Positions 27,684 through 36,259 of a stretch of DNA of 64,000 nucleotides are shown in pieces. The notes under the pieces were generated by a model. That model did no database searches. It had not been told where the DNA came from and saw nothing but the letters and a program-made list of their open reading frames with translations. Origin of the DNA: Sinorhizobium fredii (lineage in GTDB: Bacteria > Pseudomonadota > Alphaproteobacteria > Rhizobiales > Rhizobiaceae); NCBI RefSeq assembly GCF_002944405.1, contig NZ_CP024307.1:2376501-2440500 (forward strand), read 5' to 3'. The position numbers and the translations under genes are program-made. Position 1 is the first letter of the stretch; each line of letters starts with the position of its first letter.

Positions 27684-29081
27684 TCAGACAACGAGATTGA
27701 GCGCCGCGGGCGATTGTGCGAGAAGTTCGGAAATGACGTCAAGGCTTCGCTGCAGATCAGCCTGCGTCTCCGGCGCGCCAAGGCCGAGACGCACCGCCTC
27801 CGGCGGCTCCAAAAGCGCGAAGGCATCGCTCGCAACGATACCGATACCCGCCGCCCTGAGCCGGGCGGCAAACTCGCCGCGGCTCCAATGGGGCGGCAAT
27901 CTCAGCCACAGATGAAAGCCCTCGCGGTCGTTGAGAACATCGGCGCCCGGCAGGCTGACGGAAACCATCTTCTGGCGCCGCCCCGCCTCGCTTCGTATGG
28001 CGGACAGCACCGCTTTCGCCGTCCCCTCCTCGATCCAACGCGTAGCAACCGCCGCAGAAAGCGGCGAGGCCATTCCGGCCGTCGCCCGGATGGCGCTCTC
28101 CAGGCGACCGGCCGCTATCGGATTCGGCACGACCAGATAGGCGATCCGCAGGGCCGGCGAGAGACATTTGGCAAGCCCCGCCACATGATAGACGAGGTCG
28201 GGTGCGAGCGCCGCAAGCGGCGGCACCGGCGTTGCGGGCAATGCCCCATAGGCGTCGTCCTCGACGATGGCGACGCCGTGTCTGCGCGCAATGGCGACGA
28301 TCGCCTCGCGCCTTTTCAACGGCAGCGTAGCGGTTGTTGGATTGTGCAGTGTCGGATTGCAATAGAGAGCCTTGGGCCGCTGCTCGCGGCACACGGCCTC
28401 GAAGGCCTCCGGTACGAGGCCCTCTTCGTCCATGTCAACGCCCAGAACCTCGATGCCGAGATAGGCCGCCACGGAACGAAGACCTGGATAGGTGAGCGCC
28501 TCGGCACAGATCATGTCGCCCTTCGCCACCAGTAGGCCAAGGACGGCAAGCAGCGCGCCTTGCGCCCCGGGGCAAACCAGCACCCGCTCCGGCGACACCT
28601 CGCCGAGCCGCGGCTTCAGCCAAGCCGTCCCCGCCGCCCGGTCTTCCCGGGCACCACCGACGGGTTGATAGCGCATCAGCAGAGCGACACCCTGCTCGTG
28701 CTGCACGTCGGCGATATCGCGCCACATTCGTTCCGCAAGCGCCGGACCATCGAAAAGCGGCGGCAGGTTCATGCTCATGTCGACGAGTCCGCCCGGAGAC
28801 GAACGGCCCGTGCCTCTCGGCCGCGCCCGCACATAGGTCCCTTGCCCCACGCGGCCTTCGATCAAACCGCGACGCCTTGCCTCGTTATAGGCGCGGCTCA
28901 CCGTCGTGAAATCGATGCCAAGGGCGGCCGCGAGCGCCCGCTGCGGCGGCAAGCGTGTCCCGGCCGCCAGCCGCCCCGCCGCGCTGTCGGCAGCGATCTG
29001 GTCGGCGATGTCGAGGTAGAGCGGCCCCCGGGCCTTGCCGAGCACCGGCACCCATGAAAGGCCCTCGCGGTTTCCACCCAT
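27684..29081 (-). CDS. MocR-type regulator: GntR DNA-binding domain fused to aminotransferase-like domain
   Basis: A 465-residue protein. Residues about 15-80 are a GntR winged helix (LPPQRALAAALGIDFTTVSR and RRGLIEGRVGQGTYV). Residues 110-460 are a fold-type I aminotransferase-like domain with the PLP lysine in VAGLAKCLSPALRIAYL and IVEDDAYGALP. GGAGG precedes the ATG at 29081. The PLP-sensing MocR proteins known as PdxR control vitamin B6 genes. Here the gene lies 121 bp downstream of pdxJ on the same strand, which suggests but does not prove B6 sensing. Confidence 0.9.
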   Translation of the reverse strand: MGGNREGLSWVPVLGKARGPLYLDIADQIAADSAAGRLAAGTRLPPQRALAAALGIDFTTVSRAYNEARRRGLIEGRVGQGTYVRARPRGTGRSSPGGLVDMSMNLPPLFDGPALAERMWRDIADVQHEQGVALLMRYQPVGGAREDRAAGTAWLKPRLGEVSPERVLVCPGAQGALLAVLGLLVAKGDMICAEALTYPGLRSVAAYLGIEVLGVDMDEEGLVPEAFEAVCREQRPKALYCNPTLHNPTTATLPLKRREAIVAIARRHGVAIVEDDAYGALPATPVPPLAALAPDLVYHVAGLAKCLSPALRIAYLVVPNPIAAGRLESAIRATAGMASPLSAAVATRWIEEGTAKAVLSAIRSEAGRRQKMVSVSLPGADVLNDREGFHLWLRLPPHWSRGEFAARLRAAGIGIVASDAFALLEPPEAVRLGLGAPETQADLQRSLDVISELLAQSPAALNLVV

Positions 29082-29202
29082 GCAAACCTCCGTCGTAATG
29101 TATGGATATTGCATGGAAGCGCTTGTTGGGCAAGCACGCGGTTACCGGCACCCAAGCGGATAAATCCGCGGGCCTCGAACTCGTTACGATGCGGTGGACC
29201 GC

Positions 29203-29955
29203 TTACAGGGCTTCCCCGCAGGCGCGGCGGAAGCGGCGCACGGTCTCGGCCATGCCGTATTGCAGCGCGTCGGCCGTCAGGCCGTGGCCGATCGAGACCT
29301 CGGCAAGCGCCGGGATATGCTTGGCGAGCCGCGGCAGGTTGGCGACGGTCAGGTCGTGCCCCGCATTGACGGCGAGGCCGAGATCGATTGCGATCGCGGC
29401 CGTGCGGCCGAGCTCGCCGGCGATCCGCTCGGCCTTCTCCGGATCGTCGTGGCAGCCGCCGTAGGGCCCTGTATAGAGTTCGATGCGGTCCGCCCCGGTC
29501 TCCTTGGCGATTTTCAGCGCTTCGGCGTCCGGATCCCCATCGGCAAACAGCGACACGCGGAAGCCCTTCTTCTTGAGACGCCCGACGACCTTGCCGAGCA
29601 GAGCCTGGTTCTCGCGAAAGTCCCAGCCGTGGTCGGAAGTCGCCTGCGCCGGATCATCAGGCACCAGCGTCACCTGTTCCGGTTCGTTTCGCTCGACGAG
29701 TTGCAGGAACTCCTCGTTGGGATAGCCTTCCATGTTGAACTCCGCGCCCGCGAATTCGTCGTCGATCAGGTCGCGGATCGGCTGCAGGTCGGAAAAGCGG
29801 ATGTGCCGCTGGTCGGGACGCGGATGCACGGTCAGTCCGCTCGCCCCCGCCTGAAGCGCGATCCGGCCGAGCCCGGTCACGGAGGGCCATGGAAGATCGC
29901 GCCGGTTGCGCAGCATGGCGATGGCATTGAGATTCACGGAGAGCTTTGCGGGCAT
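29203..29955 (-). CDS. pdxJ: Pyridoxine 5'-phosphate synthase
   Basis: A 250-residue TIM-barrel enzyme that condenses 1-deoxy-xylulose 5-phosphate with 3-amino-2-oxopropyl phosphate to form pyridoxine 5'-phosphate in the DXP-dependent vitamin B6 pathway. Family blocks visible are [20 protein letters not shown] at the start, [18 protein letters not shown] (catalytic His and phosphate-binding Arg), [11 protein letters not shown], and [13 protein letters not shown] near the C-terminus. The ATG at 29955 starts [15 protein letters not shown]-fold MocR regulator gene follows downstream. Confidence 0.96.
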   Translation of the reverse strand: MPAKLSVNLNAIAMLRNRRDLPWPSVTGLGRIALQAGASGLTVHPRPDQRHIRFSDLQPIRDLIDDEFAGAEFNMEGYPNEEFLQLVERNEPEQVTLVPDDPAQATSDHGWDFRENQALLGKVVGRLKKKGFRVSLFADGDPDAEALKIAKETGADRIELYTGPYGGCHDDPEKAERIAGELGRTAAIAIDLGLAVNAGHDLTVANLPRLAKHIPALAEVSIGHGLTADALQYGMAETVRRFRRACGEAL

Positions 29956-30138
29956 ATTGAAACTTTCAAAGCGACAGCTGGAAGGCGGGTGTCGGCGACC
30001 AAACCGATCGTCGCAGTTCTACCGCAGATTTTGCAAGACCGGAAACGGCCTTTGCACGGCTTCGTCGCGAAGTTTTGACACCGCGTAAATATGTTGAGAT
30101 CAACGTTATCAACCGCAGCATTCAAGGAGGAGAGCACC

Positions 30139-30855
30139 ATGACGACGCAGGCCCCACTCGTCCCGGCAACGGAACTCGCCGCAAGGAACCGCGCCCGCTT
30201 CCCGAACGAGAGTGCGGAGTATCGTCGGGCACGCAACGCTTTGCTCGCCGAGGAAATCGAACTCCGCCGCCATATCGAACGCGTCGCCGCGCAACGCCGG
30301 CAACTGCCGCCGGGTGGCGAAGTGCCACGGACCTACGTTTTCGAAAGTGAGAACGGTCCTGTGACGCTCGACGACCTCTTCGGGGACAAGGACACGCTCA
30401 TCATCTACAGCTACATGTTCGGCCCGAAGCGCGAAAAGCCCTGCCCCATGTGCACCTCACTCATGGCCGCCTGGGAGGGAAAAGTGCCGGACATCGAACA
30501 ACGCATCGCTCTGGCGATGGTCGCCCGATCACCGATCGAGCGGCTCCTCGAGGCCAAGAAGGCGCGCGGCTGGACCCAGCTGAAGGTCTATTCCGATAGC
30601 GAGGGGAGCTTTACCCGCGATTATGTCAGCGCCGAGGACGCGGACGTCCCCGGCTACACGGTCTTCACCCGCCGGGACGGTACGATCCGGCATTTCTGGA
30701 GCGGCGAGATGAGCGGCGAAATGGCCGATCCTGGCCAGGACCCGCGCGATGCACCCGACCCCGATCCGTTGTGGCACCTGCTCGACACGACGCCCGAAGG
30801 CCGCGGCGCCGATTGGTATCCGAAGCTTGAATATCGCGGCGCTGAGCGCGGTTAA
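30139..30855 (+). CDS. DUF899 family thioredoxin-like protein
   Basis: A 238-residue protein of the DUF899 family, which has a thioredoxin-like fold. A CxxC (KPCPMCTSLM) lies near residue 115 at the expected active-site position, after LIIYSYMFGP. The end has the family signature PDPDPLWHLLDTTPEGRG. AAGGAGGAGAG precedes the ATG at 30139, a strong ribosome-binding site. Biochemical function is unproven; a disulfide reductase role is plausible from the CxxC. It stands alone between pdxJ and a regulator-like gene. Confidence 0.87.
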   Translation: MTTQAPLVPATELAARNRARFPNESAEYRRARNALLAEEIELRRHIERVAAQRRQLPPGGEVPRTYVFESENGPVTLDDLFGDKDTLIIYSYMFGPKREKPCPMCTSLMAAWEGKVPDIEQRIALAMVARSPIERLLEAKKARGWTQLKVYSDSEGSFTRDYVSAEDADVPGYTVFTRRDGTIRHFWSGEMSGEMADPGQDPRDAPDPDPLWHLLDTTPEGRGADWYPKLEYRGAERG

Positions 30856-31168
30856 CTTGCACACTCTGCAGCGCCGCGCGTCTTATCAGACGCGCAAAGG
30901 TCGCTGTAGCACTTTGAGTTGCTGCATGTCTGTGTCCTTAAATCGAGTTCGATTTAAGGATACATGCAGTAGCATACGGCGGACCGATTTAATCCGGACA
31001 TCCGGCCGCGCCGCTCGCGCCTTCGCGAGAGGTGCGCGGCCTCGGCCGTTCAGAAAAGCCTCAATTTCGTATTACTAAACCTGACAACCATCGTTCTTTC
31101 GGTTTAAATTCCGAATCAGGGTATTGTTGCCCGATTTTCATTCGACACGGCTTCTTCCGGAGCAATTG
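30856..31168. other. 313-bp intergenic region
   Basis: No gene is seen. It contains the long hairpin repeat at 30922-30969 and an AT-rich stretch at about 31075-31140 that probably holds the promoter of the next gene. Confidence 0.5.
30922..30969. repeat. Long hairpin element of rhizobial type
   Basis: CTGCATGT and TCCTTAAATCG pair with CGATTTAAGGA and ACATGCAG around a four-base loop, with a small bulge. The stem covers about 20 bp. Elements of this make-up recur between genes in Sinorhizobium genomes. It may also end transcription of the DUF899 gene. Confidence 0.6.
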
Positions 31169-32272
31169 ATGACGCCAGCCGAAAGGCCCTGCGACGCGGC
31201 GATCCGCTCCGCGCTCGGCCGGATTCTCGACAGCAAGAGCTTTCAGCGCTCCGAGCGGCTGCGTGCCTTCCTCACCTATGTCGTCGAGAAGGAGATCGCC
31301 GGCGAGGCCGGGCAATTGAAAGGCTATTCGATCGCGGTCGACGTCTTCGGACGCAGCCAGGCTTTCGATGCCGATAGCGATCCGCTCGTGCGCGTTCACG
31401 CCGGAAAGCTGCGCAAATTGCTGAAAGGCTTCTATGACGCCGAAGGGGCCGGCGAGGAATGGCAGATCAGCATTCCGAAGGGAACCTACGTGCCGGAGTA
31501 CCGCCGGCTGCGTGAACCTGCGGCGGAACGCCTTGGGGAGCCGGCCACGAATGCCCGAGATCGCCTTTCCAGGCGCCGCCCCGCATGGCAGCCCTCGCCC
31601 TTCTCCTCCCCCTGGGCTGTGCTGACGGTGCTTCCGCTTCTTTTGTTCACGCCGCTGCCGTCACCGAAGGTCGCGCTCGACTTCGGTGCAGAAGCCAAGC
31701 TCGCAAACGGCCCGATGGCCGCCGTCCGGGGACTTCCGTCGGTAAGTTTCGTCATCGACGGGGAGCATGGCACCGCAGAACATTTCGCCGCGCTGTTGCG
31801 CGCAGCCGCGCTGCGTCACAGGACCCTTGCCGCGGCAGAGGTTGCGGGCACTTCACATCCGGCCGTTTCCATGGATTCGGCGCTCGCCTTCTCCGTCAAG
31901 GTCGACTGGCACGACAGTCCCGAGCCCGGCCTTCGGCTCACGCTTTCGCACAATGGCGAGCGCGTGCCGCTCCGCCAGGAGTTCATCGGCGCGCAACAGC
32001 TCGCCAATGAATCGGACATCCTCTACAAGACCACCTCGCTCGCAGCGCAGTTTTTCGCTCTCAATGGCGAGATCTACGCCCACGCCGCCACCGAGGGGCT
32101 GCAGAGTACATTGATGCGATGCATGGTGACGACGGCGCGCTACAAGAAGCTCCTGACGCGCGAGGCCTTTCAGGAGGCCTGGACATGCCAGCAGGAACTT
32201 GCCCCGCTCAAAGGCGATGAACCGCTCTTCATCCTCTCCTCGAAGAAACAGAATGAGCTTTTCAGCCACTGA
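31169..32272 (+). CDS. Membrane protein with cyclase-associated N-terminal domain, unknown function
   Basis: A 367-residue protein. Residues 10-115 match the domain often found at the N-terminus of rhizobial adenylate cyclase/TPR proteins (FQRSERLRAFLTYVVEKEIA, KGYSIAVDVFGRSQAFDADS, ISIPKGTYVPEY). That domain looks winged-helix-like. A membrane helix at about 145-165 (WAVLTVLPLLLFT) follows. Then comes a periplasmic domain with two Cys (LMRCMVTTARY, AWTCQQELAPL). There is no cyclase domain. CGGAG lies six bases before the ATG at 31169. It may be a one-component membrane-bound regulator of the ToxR/CadC style, but that is inference. Confidence 0.75.
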   Translation: MTPAERPCDAAIRSALGRILDSKSFQRSERLRAFLTYVVEKEIAGEAGQLKGYSIAVDVFGRSQAFDADSDPLVRVHAGKLRKLLKGFYDAEGAGEEWQISIPKGTYVPEYRRLREPAAERLGEPATNARDRLSRRRPAWQPSPFSSPWAVLTVLPLLLFTPLPSPKVALDFGAEAKLANGPMAAVRGLPSVSFVIDGEHGTAEHFAALLRAAALRHRTLAAAEVAGTSHPAVSMDSALAFSVKVDWHDSPEPGLRLTLSHNGERVPLRQEFIGAQQLANESDILYKTTSLAAQFFALNGEIYAHAATEGLQSTLMRCMVTTARYKKLLTREAFQEAWTCQQELAPLKGDEPLFILSSKKQNELFSH

Positions 32273-32611
32273 GCAGCTCGATCGGACTATAATTGCCCGC
32301 AACCACGCCAAGATTTTACCCGCAACATTGGGGCTGTTCATTTCGACGATTCGCGCCTACCGTGAATTCGTGCATTAGAAAATAAATGCCTGGTTGCTCG
32401 TTGGGGCATTGCGCGTTCGAGGAGCGCGCGAAGAAGCTCCCGCCCACCACTGCGGCCCCCGCGCCTCCAAAGCGCCGGGCCGGTGAAGGGCAAGCACATT
32501 GGTCTGTAGTAAGTCGTGCCGCGCGCACGATGTGCCCCGAGAGGCAGCCGGTAGTGGCCAGTGCGATTGGCGGATCGCATTCGTCACGGCGCGGAAACGG
32601 GGGGCGCGAAA
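32273..32611. other. 339-bp intergenic region
   Basis: No coding region or clear repeat is supported here. An AT-rich stretch at about 32370-32390 and a purine-rich segment before 32612 are consistent with the promoter and ribosome-binding site of the MerR-type gene. Confidence 0.4.
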
Positions 32612-33286
32612 ATGCCACAGGATTCTTGGAAGAATGCCGAGGCCGGCATGGCGCCTCGCACCGGCGGCTTTCTGCCGAAGCTGCCTATCCCCTATAGAGG
32701 CTCGAACGATCGGCTTACCATTGCCGAAATGGCAGAGGCTTTCGGCGTGACGCACCGCACCTTGCACTTCTACGAAGAGAAGGGACTGCTGAACGCCGCA
32801 CGCCTGGGCCCGATGCGGGTCTATGGCGAGAGCCATATCCGCCGCATGGCCGTGATCAACGCATGCCGGGAGATCGACATGCCGGTTGCCGGGATCCAGG
32901 ACCTGATGGCGGCGCTGGACGCGGCCGGAAGCCAGTCCGAGGCCAACCAAATCTTCGAGACGGCGCTTCGCTCGCGCCGGCGCGAGCTTGCGGCCCAGCA
33001 ATCGATCCTGCGCCGGCAGATGCAACGCATCGCCGAGCTGCTCGAAAACGGCTCCGGCGGGTCCGCTGATCCGGCATCCGGGGGCGTCCACCTGTCGCCG
33101 ATCGAGAGCGAATGCCTCGGCCTGATGGCGGAGGGGCACGCCGCCGCCCGCATCGCGCAACTGATGGAGATGGAAATCACCGCGGCTCTCGCGCTCGAGT
33201 CCGGAATTATCCGCAAATTCGATGCGCAAAATCGCTTCCAGGCGATCGCGAAGGCCGTGCTCGCCGGCATGATCGCGTCGGAATAG
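32612..33286 (+). CDS. MerR-type regulator with LuxR-like C-terminal helix-turn-helix
   Basis: A 224-residue protein. A MerR winged-helix lies at about residues 34-105 (LTIAEMAEAFGVTHRTLHFY followed by MRVYGESHIRRM). A coiled-coil dimerisation helix spans about 113-147. The C-terminal 60 residues (about 161-222) resemble a LuxR/GerE DNA-binding domain: LSPIESECLGLMAEG, then IAQLMEMEITAALALESGII, then AQNRFQAIAKAVLAG. MerR proteins normally carry a ligand domain there instead. GGGGGGCG precedes the ATG at 32612. Targets and ligand are unknown. Confidence 0.8.
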   Translation: MPQDSWKNAEAGMAPRTGGFLPKLPIPYRGSNDRLTIAEMAEAFGVTHRTLHFYEEKGLLNAARLGPMRVYGESHIRRMAVINACREIDMPVAGIQDLMAALDAAGSQSEANQIFETALRSRRRELAAQQSILRRQMQRIAELLENGSGGSADPASGGVHLSPIESECLGLMAEGHAAARIAQLMEMEITAALALESGIIRKFDAQNRFQAIAKAVLAGMIASE

Positions 33287-33561
33287 CACCGTCGGCACGA
33301 TTCCGCTCCACCAGGACCCGCCCTCCGAAAGGCCGCAGTCCACAAAGAGTTGTCATCATCCGTCCGTGGCGGTAGTATTTGCGCGCAGTTCCGGACGGCT
33401 GCGTCGACAGACTGCATGTTTCGTCAATGAGCTGCTTCTGATCGAACACAAGAGCCTCTCGTAGTTCGGGAGACATACTCAGAAGCTTATTTGCATCCGA
33501 CGCCAAGTTTGGCGCCTCCGCCGATTCGTATTGCATTCGGACGAATATTTTGGAGGAGAAG

Positions 33562-33807
33562 ATGAGCAAGCCTACTGTAACTTTGATTGTCTTTGGCGCC
33601 CTCGCCTTATCCGGGTGCCAGTCCGCTGCGACATCCCAGAGGGGAGGCGTCGGCGAATTCGGCTGTATTGCCGGGACCGTCGGCGGCGCGATCGTCGGCG
33701 GCGTGGTCGGCGCGACCATCGGTTCGGGCACCGGCCAGCTCTGGGCCGTCGGCGGCGGTGCCACGCTCGGCAGCGCGGCAGGCAACGCCCTGACCTGCGC
33801 CTATTAA
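33562..33807 (+). CDS. Small glycine-zipper lipoprotein
   Basis: An 81-residue predicted lipoprotein. Its lipobox is ALSGC, with lipidated Cys at residue 19, and the next residue is Gln, so outer-membrane sorting is expected. The mature part is a glycine-zipper (GGAIVGGVVGATIGSGTGQ) like SlyB/osmotically induced proteins, followed by Cys near the end (LTCAY). GGAGGAGAAG lies just upstream of the ATG at 33562. It probably sits in the outer membrane and helps envelope integrity; the exact role is unknown. Confidence 0.85.
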   Translation: MSKPTVTLIVFGALALSGCQSAATSQRGGVGEFGCIAGTVGGAIVGGVVGATIGSGTGQLWAVGGGATLGSAAGNALTCAY

Positions 33808-33896
33808 AGCGGAATGCGCTCGCTTACATTCCCGGCGCCAGTTCTATTGTTTGTTTTTGCCGCATTTGTGCGACGTCAGGCGATTCCGCCGTGCCG
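33808..33896 (+). repeat. Dispersed mosaic repeat, copy 3 (degenerate)
   Basis: The sequence has AATGCGCTCGCTTACATTC, then TTTTTGCCGCATTTGTGCG and GACGTCAGGCGATTCCGCC. It matches the copy at 13560-13652 but the palindrome arm is altered. It fills the gap between the lipoprotein and EF-hand genes, and part of it would be translated if an earlier start of the EF-hand gene were used. Confidence 0.65.
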
Positions 33897-33921
33897 CAAG
33901 ATGCTGAAGCGGAAGGTCGCC

Positions 33922-34275
33922 ATGCTGCCAAGACTCGCTCTTTCCACGGCGCTCGCGCTTTGCCAGCTCGTGTCGCCCGCACAGGCTCAGTCGGCGGCAA
34001 TGAACCAGGGTCAGATGGATCGCCTCGACCGTGACCGAAACGGAGCGGTTGACCGCTCCGAATACCAGGCGTTCATGACGATGGCCTTCGCAAGCCTGGA
34101 CAAGAACAAGGACGGCAGCCTGCGCTCCGACGAGGTGGCGCAGGCACTCACCGCCCAGCAATTTGCCGCCACCGACAAGAACGGCGACGGCAGGGTGAGC
34201 CAGACCGAATTCCTGAACAGGGTCATGGCCGATTTCCAGGCAGCCGACCGCAGCGGCGACGGCAACCTGGAATAG
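33922..34275 (+). CDS. Secreted EF-hand calcium-binding protein
   Basis: A 117-residue protein with a signal peptide (MLPRLALSTALALCQLVSPA, cleaved after AQA) and four EF-hand-type loops: DRDRNGAVDRSE, DKNKDGSLRSDE, DKNGDGRVSQTE and DRSGDGNLE (the last truncated at the C-terminus). GGAAGG lies five bases before the ATG at 33922. Earlier in-frame ATGs would put repeat sequence into the protein. It probably binds calcium in the periplasm. It converges with the last gene of the YcaO operon, 55 bp away. Confidence 0.85.
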   Translation: MLPRLALSTALALCQLVSPAQAQSAAMNQGQMDRLDRDRNGAVDRSEYQAFMTMAFASLDKNKDGSLRSDEVAQALTAQQFAATDKNGDGRVSQTEFLNRVMADFQAADRSGDGNLE

Positions 34276-34330
34276 CGGCTCGAACGCCGCCTGACAGCTC
34301 CCATGGACCGCGGACGTACCGTCCTATGCC

Positions 34331-35017
34331 TCAATCGCGGTGTCGGGCCGGCGCCAGCGCCATGGTTTGTGCATAGGCCATTGGCGAACGGCTGCCAGGC
34401 ATGTTCTCGTCGAGAACCAGCGTCTTTACATCATCGGAGCGAACGTCGAGAGCAATGACACGTTCGAGCTTGTCAATCTGCCAAACGGCGTAGCCAAGTT
34501 CCGGGACATATCCGCAGTCGCATCCACAATCGCCACCGATGATTTCTCTCGGCTCCGCGGGCAGATACATGATCTGCGGCTTCGGCAGCTTGTAGCAATG
34601 TCCCTCATAGGCGTAGCCATAAATCACGCCAATGCTCTTTATGTATTTACTGTCGTCTCCGCGAAAATTTCGCGACGGGATGTTTATCTCGACGGTAAGC
34701 TTTAGGACTTCCGCCTGGTTCTCATCAACTAAAGCCAAAACTATCTGCTGCTGAAACAGGTCAATGAGTTTCTTTTGGGCAACACGCCTGATGATGCCGG
34801 AGATAAGTTTCTTATCTTCGCTATTTATCTCACGACCTCTCAGTTCCTCTTCGAGAGTGAGGTCGATATTTCCGATTTCCTCGGGCGTAAATATCGATAG
34901 AGAGACAGCCGGGCGGCCATAAAGACGCACTTCGCTCGGATTGTAAGCGTCATATTGTGGAGCCTCGAGGCCTTTCGCCTGGTTGCCGACGCCGGGATGA
35001 TTGCAACAATCGCTCAT
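34331..35017 (-). CDS. Cys-containing protein of unknown family, last gene of TfuA-YcaO operon; candidate modification substrate
   Basis: A 228-residue soluble protein with no recognisable domain. The N-terminus is MSDCCNHPGVGNQAKG, with Cys4 and Cys5. A charged helical middle contains LEEELRGREINSEDKKLISG. A Cys/Gly cluster, GGDCGCDCGY (residues 161-170), follows Cys141. The C-terminal 50 residues are polar. GGAGAGGAAC precedes the ATG at 35017, and the gene starts 21 bp after the metallopeptidase-like gene. Its company with YcaO and TfuA and its Cys/Gly motif make it a candidate substrate for thioamide or azoline formation. It could equally be a structural or metal-binding partner. No leader-core peptide pattern is obvious. 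Confidence 0.7.
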   Translation of the reverse strand: MSDCCNHPGVGNQAKGLEAPQYDAYNPSEVRLYGRPAVSLSIFTPEEIGNIDLTLEEELRGREINSEDKKLISGIIRRVAQKKLIDLFQQQIVLALVDENQAEVLKLTVEINIPSRNFRGDDSKYIKSIGVIYGYAYEGHCYKLPKPQIMYLPAEPREIIGGDCGCDCGYVPELGYAVWQIDKLERVIALDVRSDDVKTLVLDENMPGSRSPMAYAQTMALAPARHRD

Positions 35018-35038
35018 GTTCCTCTCCTTTTCCTGGCC

Positions 35039-36223
35039 TCACCTTCGACCGATAATCTCGCGCCATGCGAAATTTGCTTCCAACACCTCCGCGGCCGCTC
35101 CAGGGGCAGCGGCAATGACGGCTGTTGCCGCCTGATCCAGACGCATCGTCGTGGGATCGAGCGTCCGCAATGAAGAGGCGAGCGCCTGTCCGACCGTGTC
35201 ACGCGCGGCGGCCAAAGCGAGCTCGAAGATCAACGGCTTCACCCGAAAGGCTTCGGCCGTTGCTGCGCGGAACGCATCGAAATCCCGCTGACTCAACGCG
35301 CGAAGGTCGAGGTCGAGAAGCCTGCTGTCGGCGCAATCCCGGGCAACCAGTTCGCGGTGATATAGCTCGACGATCGTATCGAAAATGGCGCCGACGAAGG
35401 GGAGCGCGCGGTCGTGGACTTCCCGGGTCACCTCCGACATGCGGCGAAAATTGGTGGCGAGCCGCACCTGGGTCTCGGGACTGGTTTCCGCAAAGCGGTT
35501 GAGCTCGTTGTATAAGAGAAGATTGCCCCTCGTTCGTCGCAACAGCCGGTCAATGGCAGAGCCGAAATGGAGGAACGAGATCAGCGAGACAGCGTCGGAA
35601 AACGCCTCCGAAAAGGGAAAGAAGTCAGCTTCGGGCGAGACTATCGTCGGCACGCCGGTTTCGGACAGAAGGATCAGATGTCCGACTTCGTGGGCGATCG
35701 TATCGAAATTCAACGCATACGGCCGTCGCACTCCGTCGGTATCCGAGCACCCCAATTCCAGGAAGCCGTAACCCGCCTGTGCGTTGTCCCAATTCACAAA
35801 GGCAACGATCTCGAGACGCGGAAAGGTCTGCTCGAAGAACCATCGAACCGGCCGGCCGAGATAGCTCTGCCATATGTCGAGAACGAAGTGCACACAGGCA
35901 TAGGCGTGCACGGCCAGGAATTCACGTGAGCTCGGCGATACATTGTCAAAATGACGGTCCGGCCCCGGCTTCGGTGCTGCGCGCCGCGGCCCGTCGAAGG
36001 GCGGCAGGCGATCGAAGCCGTAGGGTTGCTTTTCGGAGAGCGGATCGATGACATACATCGTCGCGTCACTTGGCCCCGCTCCGATCTCGTCCCTCAAAAT
36101 CGGCAGCCAAACTCGATCCGGTTGCTCGTAACCCGGGAGGAAAGGAGGCTGGGGGAAGATCCAGAAGCGCGTACCTAGACGCGCCTCGCCAGACTCGAGG
36201 GCCTCGTTCCGAAGCGGATGCAT
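35039..36223 (-). CDS. HExxH metallopeptidase-like protein of TfuA-YcaO operon
   Basis: A 394-residue protein from the ATG at 36223, which has a GAGGGGG ribosome-binding site. A TTG at 36259 directly abutting the tfuA stop is an alternative. The motif HEVGH (about residues 178-182), followed 24 residues later by EAFSD, matches the HExxH...ExxxD pattern of gluzincin-type zinc peptidases. No signal peptide is seen, so it should act in the cytoplasm. It may process the product of the YcaO/TfuA enzymes. No closer family is recognised. Confidence 0.75.
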   Translation of the reverse strand: MHPLRNEALESGEARLGTRFWIFPQPPFLPGYEQPDRVWLPILRDEIGAGPSDATMYVIDPLSEKQPYGFDRLPPFDGPRRAAPKPGPDRHFDNVSPSSREFLAVHAYACVHFVLDIWQSYLGRPVRWFFEQTFPRLEIVAFVNWDNAQAGYGFLELGCSDTDGVRRPYALNFDTIAHEVGHLILLSETGVPTIVSPEADFFPFSEAFSDAVSLISFLHFGSAIDRLLRRTRGNLLLYNELNRFAETSPETQVRLATNFRRMSEVTREVHDRALPFVGAIFDTIVELYHRELVARDCADSRLLDLDLRALSQRDFDAFRAATAEAFRVKPLIFELALAAARDTVGQALASSLRTLDPTTMRLDQAATAVIAAAPGAAAEVLEANFAWREIIGRR

Positions 36224-36259
36224 CGCACAATTGCCCCCTCGATCGGTGAAAACCGGCAA

